64,000 nt of DNA from Bugula neritina (lineage: Eukaryota > Bryozoa > Gymnolaemata > Cheilostomatida > Bugulidae), in assembly GCA_964035545.1 (NCBI GenBank), contig OZ037768.1, positions 5,013,241 to 5,077,240 on the forward strand. Direction: 5' to 3'. Numbering within the stretch: position 1 is the first letter of the stretch; every line of letters begins with the position of its first letter. The translations under genes and the position numbers were made by a program. Positions 26,201 to 38,600 of this stretch are shown in pieces. The notes under the pieces were generated by a model. It was not told the origin of the DNA. It did no database searches and saw nothing but the letters and a program-made list of their open reading frames with translations.

Positions 26201-28376
26201 GTAGTTTTGGGCTTTCTCGGATATTCAGACTGGCAAGGTTTTGATGAGGGTGGCTGCTGGGGAAGGGGGAAACAGCGGTGAGTTCATTTTCATAGGTTGT
26301 GTTATATTATCTTCAGCTGTTAATAGAATTTTATGCTCACAATTATTTATAATTAAACTCAACTTTGATATTCTTGGTTGATGGTAATGGTGGCCTTTTC
26401 AGAGTGTGCAAGTCAGTGTAGTGCTGTAATTGTATTAATTTTAGCCGCTACTTGCGCTCAGTTCCACCCGGATGGTCTTATCTTTGGTACTGGTACAGCC
26501 GATTCCTTGATTAAAATTTGGGATTTGAAAGAAAGACAGAACGTTGCTAACTTTCCTGGTCACAGTGGACCCATCAGTGCTATAGCCTTTTCTGAGAATG
26601 GTCAGTGTAATAAACTGTATTGTTTACAGTGGTTTGTAGAGATTTGGAGACCACAGGCTAAAACTATGAGTATCTGTACACCTGTATAGACCAAATCCCC
26701 TTCTAGACACAACAGTGTGAGAACAATAGAAAAACACCTGACCACAACCTAATGCTCCATCATTCATAATTTCATATTTTCCCAGATCTTTGTTGTACTT
26801 TTGTGTCTATCGTGAAACTAGTAAAACCAATTCTATCTTAATTATAGGCACTAATTATTACAAATTAGTTGCATTAACTAATTCAAATATGATTATCATC
26901 CTTTCATTTTTTATAAGCTGAACAGTTGGTAAGGCAATGCAAATATGTAACACAGATAATCTATTAATCCATAATAATCTCTCTAAAGTATAATGAAGTG
27001 TGGTTGGTATTTATCAGAATATGCTATCTATTCTCAGAGCTTCATCCCTCATCATTTCGTGTGGAACTGCTAACTGCAAAAACTTAGTGACAAGCACTGG
27101 GCGATAAGAATTTGGTGCACACCCAGTCTAAGCAGCTGACCTTAAATTTATTTTTACAGGTTTCTATCTGGCTACAGCGGCTGACGATGCCGTCGTTAAG
27201 CTGTGGGATTTGCGTAGACTGAGTAACTTCAAGACCATCACTTTAGACAACAACTACGAAGTGAAATCACTGCGGTTTGATCACAGTGGTACTTACTTGG
27301 CAGTAGCTGGAACTGATGTTAGGTGAGATAAACACTTTCATCATTACTCTGGCTGGCGTACAATTGTGTAGGTTAGTAGCACACTTGCATGGCATGTGCA
27401 ACTTTAGTTAGCACAGTTTGATTTCGAGTACACAAAAAAGGCTTAAAAATCCTAACAATTTGCCTTATTGATCATAATAATGCCTGCACAATAATTAGAA
27501 AGCGGAAATTATAGATATCTTGTTCTTTCACATCAGAAAATGTTTGTGGTTCTGCAAAATTACACATTCCATATTTAATCAGGCAATGCATGATATCACA
27601 CAGTCTTTGGTTTTGAAGGAAAGCTTGGTGGTTATTATGTCAATAGGTCTGAATAGAAATCTGGTTGCAGTATAAAATTATGAATCGGATAAATTTTAAA
27701 ATTATGTAAAGGAAACTAATTAGTCACTAGATAACAGAAAACATTTAAGCATCAATTAAAATTTTATTGGTGTAAGTTAGATGATAAACAATATTGTCAT
27801 TTGATAGATAGCATCTGGTGTTGTTGGCCGTCACATATGAATGTTCCTTGCATTAACTCTCCTCAACCTGTCACGGAAGTTATACATGCACAAGTGTACA
27901 CATTTTAAGTATAGAAACACACATTGGTGAACACCGCGTCACTACTTGTAATTTCATACCTAGTGAATATCTTAATTTATACCGTAATTGTATTCCAGAC
28001 TGGTTAGCAACTCCTCGACATATGAATCGTGGAATTATGAAATTGGCTATTCATACAATTATGAATATTAAAAATTAGCATCAATTCCTCTGTTTAAATA
28101 CACCAATGTATGTCATCGAATAATTGATCATTGCATGCAAGAAGATATCCAGCCAGCAATTCAGTTTTATACTCATCACTCTATTTTTGCTGTTGTGTAA
28201 TTTAATCAACTTTCGTTTTTTTCAGAGTGTATCTTTGCAAGAAATGGACTGAGCTGAAAGTCTTGAATGACCACACAGCACAAGCTACTGGAGTTGCTTT
28301 CGGCTCTAATGCCAATTTCCTCGCCTCTACTAGCATGGACCGGTCATTGAAATTTTTTGGCTTTGATCGTTATTAG
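20202..28376 (+). CDS. PRPF19: Pre-mRNA-processing factor 19 (Prp19), 512 aa, 12 exons
   Basis: Exons 20202-20220, 21357-21506, 21595-21729, 21843-21988, 23549-23752, 23898-23973, 25421-25530, 25670-25825, 26205-26277, 26445-26600, 27160-27322 and 28226-28376, all GT-AG with closed phases. The product is close to the human 504 aa. The N-terminal U-box (residues about 2-60, [17 protein letters not shown] and CDPINNEPL) gives E3 ubiquitin-ligase activity. A coiled coil follows ([19 protein letters not shown], then [19 protein letters not shown]) that tetramerises the protein. The C-terminal half is a seven-bladed WD40 propeller, for example [42 protein letters not shown] and [15 protein letters not shown]. 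It acts in the nucleus as the core of the Prp19/NTC complex in spliceosome activation. The start matches the family (MALSCAISNE). The gene looks intact. Introns 4 and 6 are the largest, and intron 4 holds two minisatellites. Confidence 0.97.
22021..22460. repeat. Minisatellite in PRPF19 intron 4, 26/28-bp unit, about 16 copies
   Basis: Tandem copies of a unit containing GACAACATAGTGTAGTATAT. Two unit lengths alternate, 26 bp (TAGACAACA) and 28 bp (TAGAGACAACA). Single-base variants include CACAG for CATAG. It starts 32 bp after the exon 4 donor. Long apparent reading frames on the minus strand here are products of the repeat and not genes. Confidence 0.95.
23276..23548. repeat. Minisatellite abutting the PRPF19 exon 5 acceptor, about 29-bp unit, 9-10 copies
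   Basis: Units of 25-30 bp built on CTAGGGTTATATCTACAA plus TGTATATGTGT. The array runs directly into the 3' splice site: the last partial unit reads TGTCTTTAG followed by GGCTAC of exon 5, against TGTGTCTAG followed by GGTTAT in the repeat. The functional acceptor therefore sits at the position of the unit's own TAG|GG. Confidence 0.92.
23974..25420 (+). other. PRPF19 intron 6, nothing else recognised
   Basis: A 1.4-kb intron between the exon ending TCCAAGGTCGTTACAG and the first WD40 exon. It is AT-rich, with no conserved coding segment or RNA gene recognised. The open frames here are short and lack family similarity. Confidence 0.5.
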
Positions 28377-28850
28377 TGAATCTGTGGATACTTTCACTAC
28401 TACAGTGTATTACACCTACTGTTAGCCGAACTGTGCAAGCAAATTTTGGGTTTTGCTGTGTAATAAAACTGGTAGCATTTGGGCCCACCATCTCTGCTAT
28501 TGTGTGGATACTTGTGATTTTTAGTAAAATCCTTGGCGAAGAGCCCACTTTCACAATTGTATATACTATATATATATGAAAATATAATGTGTAATGTTAA
28601 GTTGTTCTTTCAACATTTGAAAATATACACACTTAATCTACAATCATGTGTAAATGTATGACATACATTTAAACTTTAATTCACATGTCTGGTTGTGAAT
28701 GTATGCTAGAGTGTTGAAACAGAACATTAATATTAATTATGGTCAATTTTACTACACTGTTTATTACACCAGCATAATTATGCATAGGGTGCACATGGTA
28801 GATTATATACCTGATGTAATTATCAAAACTTTGTGAAATCTAACCAACAG
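28377..28850 (+). other. PRPF19 3' UTR and flank
   Basis: Follows the PRPF19 TAG. A polyadenylation signal AATAAA is at 28462-28467. The remaining AT-rich sequence shows no gene. Confidence 0.55.
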
Positions 28851-29070
28851 GTTTTGTTGCGAGGCTCGACCAACTCATTAGGCATAATCAGCTTTTTAAA
28901 ACAGAAATAAGTTTGTCACCCAAACAAGTAACTCGTAGGCTGATGATAGAGCTGTTTTTCTCAGGTAGTGTTGAATTTAGAATTTGTCAACAACTCCAGT
29001 CTTTGCCAAACCCAAGTGGCAGGAAATATGGTGGAGAATCATTTATAGGGTTGCACAGCCTTCTACGCAG
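28851..29070 (+). other. Orphan exon-like open segment, about 73 codons
   Basis: A stretch without stop codons (frame with two leading bases) is bounded by an acceptor-like CCAACAG at its left and a donor-like CGCAG|GTAATA at its right. The translation is protein-like rather than low-complexity: it starts FVARLDQLIRHNQLF, includes LSPKQVTRRLMIELFF, and ends IGLHSLLRR. It has no ATG near its start, and no partner exons were found nearby. It could be an exon of an unrecognised gene, a captured or decayed gene or transposon fragment, or chance. The family is unknown. Confidence 0.3.
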
Positions 29071-29670
29071 GTAATATGATTTTAGGTGTACAGTGTGTAG
29101 TCTGGGCAACATTATCATGGTTGGAACATATTGAGGGGCATAACTCCGTAACAGCTGCCAACTGAACTGAGCGAGACCTCAGATGTAGCGATAATTTCTG
29201 TGTGTGGTGAAAGTGATGGAGCATATAACGAGGTATAATAATGGCCAATTTGAAATGCAATGAAGAATCTACGAGATTAACACATGGTGCGCATAATCTT
29301 GATGTTATCACCGGGACAGAGGCAGGCACTCAACTATAGAACAGTGACTTGCATAATCATGACAACAAGTTTATTCTGGCAGAGTATTACGCATGCATAT
29401 CAAGAATTTGAAATAAATATGCAACATGCTATTTTCTGCAGCATAAGTGATGCTATCTAGATAGAAACCTATGAAAAATAATCAGCATATCTTAGAGGAA
29501 TGTTTACTGCAGAAGCAAATTCATAAATGGCTTTCAATCTTGAGTACCTTGTAGCCATACCCATCGAAGTCAGTTGTCGGTATACATAATCTTAAAATAA
29601 GTTCCATAAATATGACAAAGAAGGAAAGTAACGATATTTTATATTTTTGAATTTGGTGTCCAGTCAACTT
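29071..29670. other. Intergenic, including the AVL9 3' UTR
   Basis: Lies downstream of the AVL9 stop on the minus strand. A minus-strand AATAAA (plus-strand TTTATT at 29370-29375) is a candidate AVL9 polyadenylation signal about 300 bp after the stop. No coding segment is supported. Confidence 0.4.
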
Positions 29671-32600
29671 TCAACTTTCTCCATCTTCAGTTGGAGGTTG
29701 AGTATCAGTCGGACTTTTGTTGGACCACCAGGATGACACAAAACTCTTAGCACTAGTCAGTGCCCCTCCTGTAAAACAAACCACACACCAGTTGTAATTG
29801 ACTACAAGAGTCCCATTTTATAAAAAACTAAAAATTTCTAAAATGCTAAATAATTAGAGAATTTTATCTTGACTTAACAAAAACCTGGTATTTACCAACA
29901 GTTTTGCCGGCAAGATCTACAGCTGCATTTATTTTCCGGCCTCTTTCAGATCTGAAATTTACCATAAAAGGTATATATTAGCAAATCATGTTAGTCTGAA
30001 ATGACTGAAGGTACAACAATATTTTCCCCAGCAGCAACAATTTCCTTGCCAGAAAGTTTACAAATTGAAGGAAATGCTGGATGGGTACAACCAATAACAC
30101 AAAGTATTGCACATTCATAGCACTGGCAAAAATAAAGTAAACAGTATAATATAGTATAATAATTTTTCACTAAACTTACCTAGCTAGCTGCAGCTTTACA
30201 TCATTCAATGTTACCCCTCCTTGATAAGGATGGCTAAAACAATGAAAGGTGCAAAAAACTCAGTATTACTTATTCTACAGCATTCTGGGATAGAAGTGCA
30301 GACATGTTTTTCATTCTTAAGTTATCAATTAGGACTCTCAGAAAGTATGATGATAAAATATGTAACACACATAATGATTTCACAGATGATTCACACCATA
30401 ATTTCAGTAACGTTTTCTTGTTTTTCGACAAGATGTACAAAAACACATATGGCGCCACCACCATTCAGGTATCTGTGAGTAAAGATATATCCACAGCCAC
30501 AGGTGCTGCATAAACAAATGTCTCACCCTGGGATCACATCCTCCAGTTGCTGTACAGTATTTCTCCAGACTTTATAGTTATGAGTAGACTTCCAAGCATT
30601 CACAAAATGAATGTTAAAAGCTTCCAACAAATTATTATCTGAAGAAAGAGAAACCAAGTGTTCCACAAGGTATATTTTAATTTAGTATCACACAATAAGC
30701 TTTGTAAAAATATTTTTCAATTAAGCCACACTAGCAAAAAATGAGGATATTTTAATTTTTAATGGTTGTTTCAATGTCCAGCTAAATTGCATTTTTGTAC
30801 AATAATTTTCTCACGATGAATAAATCTTGTATTTAAAAGAAATTAAAATTAACATTTTAATACAAGGCTAAAGAATATAAATTAATATCACACAACTTTA
30901 TTGAAAGAAATAGTTTTGGTAGGAATTATGACACGGGTGATCAGTGTAAGCTTACAGTTGATGACTTGATTAATTTCATATACTAATTATGCAAATTTTC
31001 ACCTGTATGTTATGCTAAACTGCAATATTAGAGCGTCACAAGCCTAGATACAAGTAGCAATAAATACCAACGATACCAGATGTCATCAACATCTGGTGTA
31101 TTACCCTTGTCTTATAGACGTATATTCTGCGTTGGTTTATTAAGTTCCATCTCTGAAAATCCTAATCAGTCTTAATCATTTTAATATCTCATAATCATTG
31201 ATTAGCATTCAATTACAAAAATCATGCAGAGCCAATGGAACTAAAATTAAAAGTAATAAAATTATTGATCTTTTAGCAAAAAAATATCCGGAGATTTCAT
31301 CAGATAACCACACTAATGAATGACTAGCTATTTCTTAGCTCTCAATAAACAAACTTATTAGCTTATCAAAGCTTTATAATGTTTTTGACACCAAAATACC
31401 TTCAGCCAGGACTGATGCCATAAGGGACTGCAGGTAGTCTTTAAACTGAGCTCGGATCCATTCATCCCCACCTTCCCATTCTACAGAAAATAACCACTGC
31501 AGTCTGTACTATAAGAAGAGTTGTACTACAATGTACCTAGCATTATAGTTGAGTGCACCGAGGAAACAGATGGGGAAATCTTAGTTTGACTCATTGATAA
31601 ACATCAGTCAGTAAGATACGTAATTACAGGTGTAATATACAAAATTTACATTATATTATGCATAAATACATATGTCGGAGAATTTAGAAGTCAGAGTGAG
31701 TATATGAAATGATTCAGGTGTGATACAACTTGTGTATCAATATTAATAAGCAGCTTCACAACAACACTTCCTTCATGTAAGTCTCTAAACTTTCAGGAAC
31801 AAAACAACATGTTGAAGCATTTACAGAAAGCTCAACGCACATGGTACTAACAGCTCATGAAACGTGGGCTAACCTATTGGTAGCTGCTTGAAACAATATT
31901 GATAGAAAAACTAGCAAAATTGGATGGAAATAAAAAAATAATCTGCAATGTGCATGTAATGACTATTTATAAATGAAATAATAAACTTTAATCAGCCCAT
32001 ACAGCTACCCGATGCGTTACACATGACTGTTCCAATTTAACAAACTATTCAACAGTCAATATAGTAGCTATAGAGCCTGCCCGCTACAATTATACAACTT
32101 GTTACAGTTACGTAAATGCTCGAAAGCAGGCTACACTTTTTTGAAGCTGATTTTAATTATTTCACAATCCATGTGTTCAACACGGAGTCAGTCAAATGTG
32201 TAGCAGCTTGATTCATAACGCAAACCTTAAGTTAGTAATACGTCTGCAACATCAAGTGAAACCCATTCCGGTGTTGCTTAATTTATCAGACAAAGAATGA
32301 TAATTAAGTAACATCTTCTGCTAACAACATGTTGAGTGTAAAAATATCTACGAGCTGTAAAATCATGATGGCCCATTCTATCTTTAGGATGCACACAAAC
32401 GAGCTTCAGCTATGTAAACATGAATCATGAAGCCATGATTTGTTTTTTTAAATAATTTGATAAATTCCAGTTAATTAAGGACAATTAGCTTACTAACTTT
32501 GTGTGTATTGTAAGTTTGCCTTGCTTATTAATAATTCACGTTTCTATTTATAGATTAGTCTGGTCATGTATTGAAGTATGTGGTTACATTCACCTACAAC

Positions 32601-35600
32601 AGCCTTTATTTTACAGAACATCTCAAAAAACACTCCTGGAAAATCACCTTACACACTTTCAAAAGAATTTTTTAAATTTATCAAAGCAGTAAGACAAATA
32701 TCAACTCTATTTTAACCAAATGTCTTGCACTGCAGGTTTTGAGGTTAAAACAATACCCAATGATGGGGAATAAGTAATTACTTTAAATTGGAAAATTTGT
32801 TGAATATTTTAAAAGCTATTCTATAAGAAAGTCAAGCTCCAAGTGTTGTGGTTGACTCCACTGTCTAGCTCTAAAACTCAAGCCCAGCTTAAAAGATAAA
32901 AGAACTGTAGATGGTATGTACTATAGTAAGGCAACAGTTGAAATTTATGTGAATAAATATTTTCAATAAAATCATCTTTGCATAATTTTAAAGGGGCTAT
33001 GTTTAAAATTTTCAGTAGCTGTCTATTGGGTAATTTACAATATACTTCTAGTTAATGTAGCGTCAAAGAATTTTTACAACATTTCATGGTAAATTAAAAA
33101 CTCATTTAAACTTACATAATGTCAATACTTTTTGTCTCATTTCCAACAAAAAATTATAGACTATTATGTAACATAACATCATTTTTGTCGAGATTACAGC
33201 ACTTGAGAAGAAACAAGATTAGACTAATCTCATGCGTGTTGACAACTCCCATCTCTAAATGAGAAGAGATTGCATGAGATACACTCTAAAAGCTCTTGAA
33301 AATACATACCATGCAAGAGAGGGAGCTCTAATAAAACAGCTTTAAAACATGCCAGCTAACGAGTGGAATAAGCTACCTGTACCCTCCAGGAATTCTCCCG
33401 TAGCGGCCGTTTCCTCAACTCTGTTGCTTATGAAGTGAGCAAACCTGAGGTCTTCAGTGGTCAACTGCAGCTGCTTCTGCAGCTCCTTGTCCATGATGAC
33501 TATACCTGCTGGCTCATCCTTCACAAATCATTCATAAAACTTTTAAACCAAAATACAAATAAAGATACACTTACAGCTTTCACGTTCGTACTATTTAATT
33601 ATTGCAATAATTTCATGCAAATAATTAGCTATATTTTAAATTTATATTGCAGTAACATAGCATGCAATGCAAAATAATATTCAATATAAATATTATTTGA
33701 AAGGGAAGATTATCCTTGTTTGGTAGATACATATGGTATGTACACATCATCATGCTATACATTGCATTAGATGATATTATGAGTAATAACTTTCATTTAT
33801 AATAAAATTATCAGAAACACGGAAATGCCTCATACATCAGCAAAGCAACTGAGAGGAAATCATGCAAAAAGAACTGAAAAAGAACAAGCTATTTTAAATA
33901 AGAAAGAGAAACATTGTTAGCAGTGCAATCAGCTGTGAGTTTTACAAAAAAAAAGGGGAAAGTTTGTGTTTAATCAACAAAATCAACATTAGTTACAACC
34001 CAAGTGAGAAGTACATTATGGTGGTGTGGTTATAAGGACATTTTTTTTTCAGAAACCAAAGCTAATCGGGCATGCCTATCATGCCCAGTTTACAATATTA
34101 AAGGAACAATCACAATTAGTAATCCACCAGAAGTGGTGGCACAGGGCAGATTTACTAATGATATTTAAATTTGATTCTAGATCAGCATACTGTTCATACC
34201 TTTTTCACATTTGGAGATTTCTAGAAAAAATGGGCAGAATTATGGGTTTGCAATCACTTGCAATGCATGAAGAAATAGTGGATGAGATCTGTTGACAAGT
34301 TTTAGTATAATAAACAGATTTACTGTAAGCAGGATTAGAGGGAGAGAGTGGTTGGTGAATGTGACTCTATAACACATATCTCTGCACATTAAAGATATTA
34401 AGCTGAAACATGCCAGGTGTTTTATCTATAAATGCAGTGTTTTTGGAATCAAAATATGAATTTCTATTGAATATGAAGTGTAAAGCTTATATAAATTCCC
34501 TGACATAAAACTCATACCAAGAAAACATACAACTAAGTCGCCAGTCACATGCTACATTTTGCAAATGACGACTAAGATATATGGAATGATATTTCTGAAT
34601 CAATTAGTTTTTGTGGTTGACTTATCCACCAGGAAACATAGATAGTGAAATTTTTCTAAATATTGCCGGAAGGGATTACCTTATGTTTAATCATTTAGCA
34701 GAAAAGTGTGAGAATTTTTTTTCTGTTTCAAAAAAATAAATTTTTTAGATAATATTTTGAATATACAGCTTATTAATTTGGTTCATCTCTAGTGACAACA
34801 ATTAATAAGTTAATGAGTCCCACAATCTTTTGGCACACCACAAGGTACAGGTGTTGAGCAAAATACTTTCATAACTCAAACTTTAAGCCCACACAGTTTA
34901 GCCAAAGGGAGAGATAACATCTTGAATTATATAAATTAAAGTTGTTTAGGAGTGAGGAGGTTGGGAGATTCAGCTGCAGCCTTCTTCCTGTAGAAATACA
35001 TGGTTGAATAGACCAGCCAGCCTCCACCCATTTAATAGACCTTTCATTCACAAATATAAATCAGCCAAACAATGAGAAATTATTTCCAATGAATATGCAT
35101 TCACCCCCTTAAAAATGACTGCAATTTTCATTCCATCTAGAGGAGGCCTATTCATATTTGAAACATCACAAGGGTAAAGTATGCGGCACCCTTCAACCAC
35201 TGGAGTGCCTCTGAAAAACAGACTGGTTGAGTGGCTAAGATGCAATAGGAAGAAAATATTTGGTAGTTTCTAAAGCCCATTACATACTATTAGCCAAATT
35301 GATAATAACTGACAGTATTTCCCTGTTTAACTGTAATTAGCAATAAAATATTAAGATTACCCCAGCTATATGATTAGATGAATTAATATTATAATCTGCA
35401 ATACATTGACTCAAACATAGCATATTATTATATTAAAATAATAAGATTACCTTTGACAAGGATGCTGCAGTCTACGTAAGACTACGTGTTTACTATTGAG
35501 CCTATGTGCCCACGTGAGAGATATTATAACTCATCATCATTACATACACAACTTAGGAGATAATATTTTTTATTTAGCTTATTAATAAATATTTCTTGCC

Positions 35601-38600
35601 TATGACTTAGCTAAAAGAATATATAATGGATCATGGCTGGCTGTTCGAGAATTCAAAGTTGCAAGTTTTCAACATCTTGCAGTTTCAAAACATTTATAAC
35701 AAATAATATGCTAGAAAACAGCTACAAAAACATAACACTGTTGTATAACAGAACGAGTGTTACCAAGAATGTTATATGGAAAAATTTAGCGAAAAGAGAA
35801 AAAACTTGATAAAAACAAAATATTTGCAATTATTTGTAATATTGGTAAATAATTACAGCAATTGCAATAACTAAATACCTAAATTAAGACTGTAAGATGG
35901 AAATATTGCCGATTTGTTGTCAACCTTATTGCAAAAAACTTTTGAATGAATAACAAATGAACAATCACTGGCTTGAATTGCAGGAAATTGTAGATAAGTT
36001 GTATAGGTAAGTTTACTAAATATTATCAACTTACTTCCACCAAGACATCAATGTTTTGCTTCTTCTGTTTGAATAAAACGTTTGAAGCCCCAATGACAAA
36101 ACTTCTAATGTTGATATCTTCTAATATGTCATAATATGACAGAGAGAGGTACGGGTGGCAAACGGAACCCTGGCACACAAACATTGTAAAATATGACATT
36201 AATCAGGAAATAAAAAAGTACATCTAAAATCATCATCGATGAACTTTTGTACAGAGATTCACACCTCAGACAGAATATATATAATTATGATAACGTCTGA
36301 GTCTACCTCTTTTTCACTCCAGTTTAATAAATTACTCTTTTAATTAGTGTTACAAAGACAAGATGATAATAATAATTTATGAGGCATTAACTATCTATTA
36401 TATAATACATACTTATATAATATATATGGAGCTTTGTATATTTTTTAATTAGCAGTAGAGATTAAAAGTCTATTCATGAAAGGTTATATAATTTCAACTT
36501 GCTCTATAGACTGCCATGTATAGCAAATGACAATCTGGCATTTTACAAGGCAAGCACCTGCAGCTGGTGCTCATGTCTACACGCCTACTGCCATCTTTCA
36601 GTTTATAATTAAACTCATAAAAATTATGCAAACATCCATCTTGAAAGTGCGAAAATTAATAATAATATTATAGAGGTTGAGGATTATTTTAAAATGATGT
36701 AAATTATGGATAATTCGAAACTAAACAGATTAAAAACTATTTATTCTCTTTGTTCGATATACCTTTGAAGAATGCAAGTTTATATAAAATGTAAATGTGC
36801 ACAGCAACATAATCTCCTATTATAATTTAACTAAAGCCACTGTGTATTGAATTTCAGACCCCTGGTAGGGCAGATACCTATAATCCCCCCAATCCTTCTC
36901 ATACCGCAGACTATTCAAAGAATGCTTATAAAGAATAAAAACCCTCCACATTCTTTTACCTAAACTGCCATATTCTAGAGACTTCCAGAAGTAAATGATA
37001 TCTTAAATTCAAGTACTTCAACACTTTTTATGGTCATTTTGGTGGCAACAGAGTTCTATTTGAAAATTACATTGATTCTAATTGAAAAGTTATTTTTTCC
37101 AACAGGCATATCCTATATGAAACTATATTCAACCATGGAATCTCTCTGAAGACTAGAGAGCTTGTAGGTGCAGAGTTGTACTGGTAAGCTGAAACCGAAA
37201 TTGAGAAATTTAAACCTGAAACAATATAGAATTTATGAGCCAACATTTGTTTATCAATTTCAAAGAGGAAATGTTGAACATGTTCCAGCAGAAACATCGA
37301 TTGTCTGATACTCCCTAATTAATGTCTCACTCAGAACACCAAAACCTTAGATAAATCGTAATAAAACCTGTCATACACTAATTAACACAAGCAACTTATC
37401 ATTAGCTAGTCTAAACAACAACAAAATTTCAACAACCTTTCTTTAGTTCAAATGAACTTATTTTCAACTAAAAAGTCATTTTTTGAAGATCTAATATCCA
37501 TTAGAAGCTGATAGTAACTGTAATACCTTGGTAAAAATAGCGAGTGGAAGGCCAGCTTTGTCAATAGTTATACTGGTTGGAGAGAGAATGGGTACCACCT
37601 CAACCTTCTTCTTAGCCTGTGATATGTCAATGGTAAGTGACTTCCTCTCTGTTTGGACCAGAGGCTCTGTGAGAGAAAGATCTTGGTTCTCTCCATCGGT
37701 CAGAGCAAGAGTACGAGACTGAGATATAAATGACAATACTGTTATCACTCAGAATACAATATTATATAATATTATAATATAATATTATATTATAATATTA
37801 TATGTTTTGGTGTGATTTTTATTAACAATAAAATCAGATGGATAATATTTAAATAATTATCTCTACATTTTTCATCCATTAACATCAGTATGGGAGTAAA
37901 TATCTTTAGCATTACAAGGGAACAGATAGTGTATATACTAAGCAGTAGATATGATAGGTGCCAGTATTAATACCACTTAGAGAGAATCTATTTACGTCAG
38001 TTTGCAAGCGATTTCCAAATAATCCGACTAAGATATAGTGAGTGGGCACTGAGCAGGCCTACACACCCTAGAGCTGCTCCAGATGTAGTTCTCTTGATCT
38101 TCTAGATCTATTTGGTAGAGAGCATCAGCAGAATCTAGTTCTAAAGCACTACAATCCACTTCACCAGCAGCCAAATATGCATGGTTTTTTATAGATTCCG
38201 CCTACAAAAAATAGCAAGTCATTATCTGCCCCTGATTATGACCATCAGCCATCTGTTCCTGTAGTAGTTTATTTTGACAAACGTGTCAAAAATAGTGCTA
38301 AGGTTTGTTAATATTAAATTAATGACTTTCTAATAGTCCAGTTAATAAACAAAATAGTAATGCCTACGAAAATGCCAAATTGTTATTTCGTAGCAAGTGC
38401 CAAAACTTCCAATGAAAAATACCATGTCTTAACTATTACAAGCATTTCCTGCCACGAAAAAAACACATTCGAAATCCAAGTCATAAAACATGGGAAGAAA
38501 TAAGCCCCTTTTTAGAAAAACCTGCCTCAGCCTACCTGAGCTTTTCCCACATCCCCAGCTTCTAGGGAGCACAGTTCCCCGCCAGTGGATCTGTTTGGAG

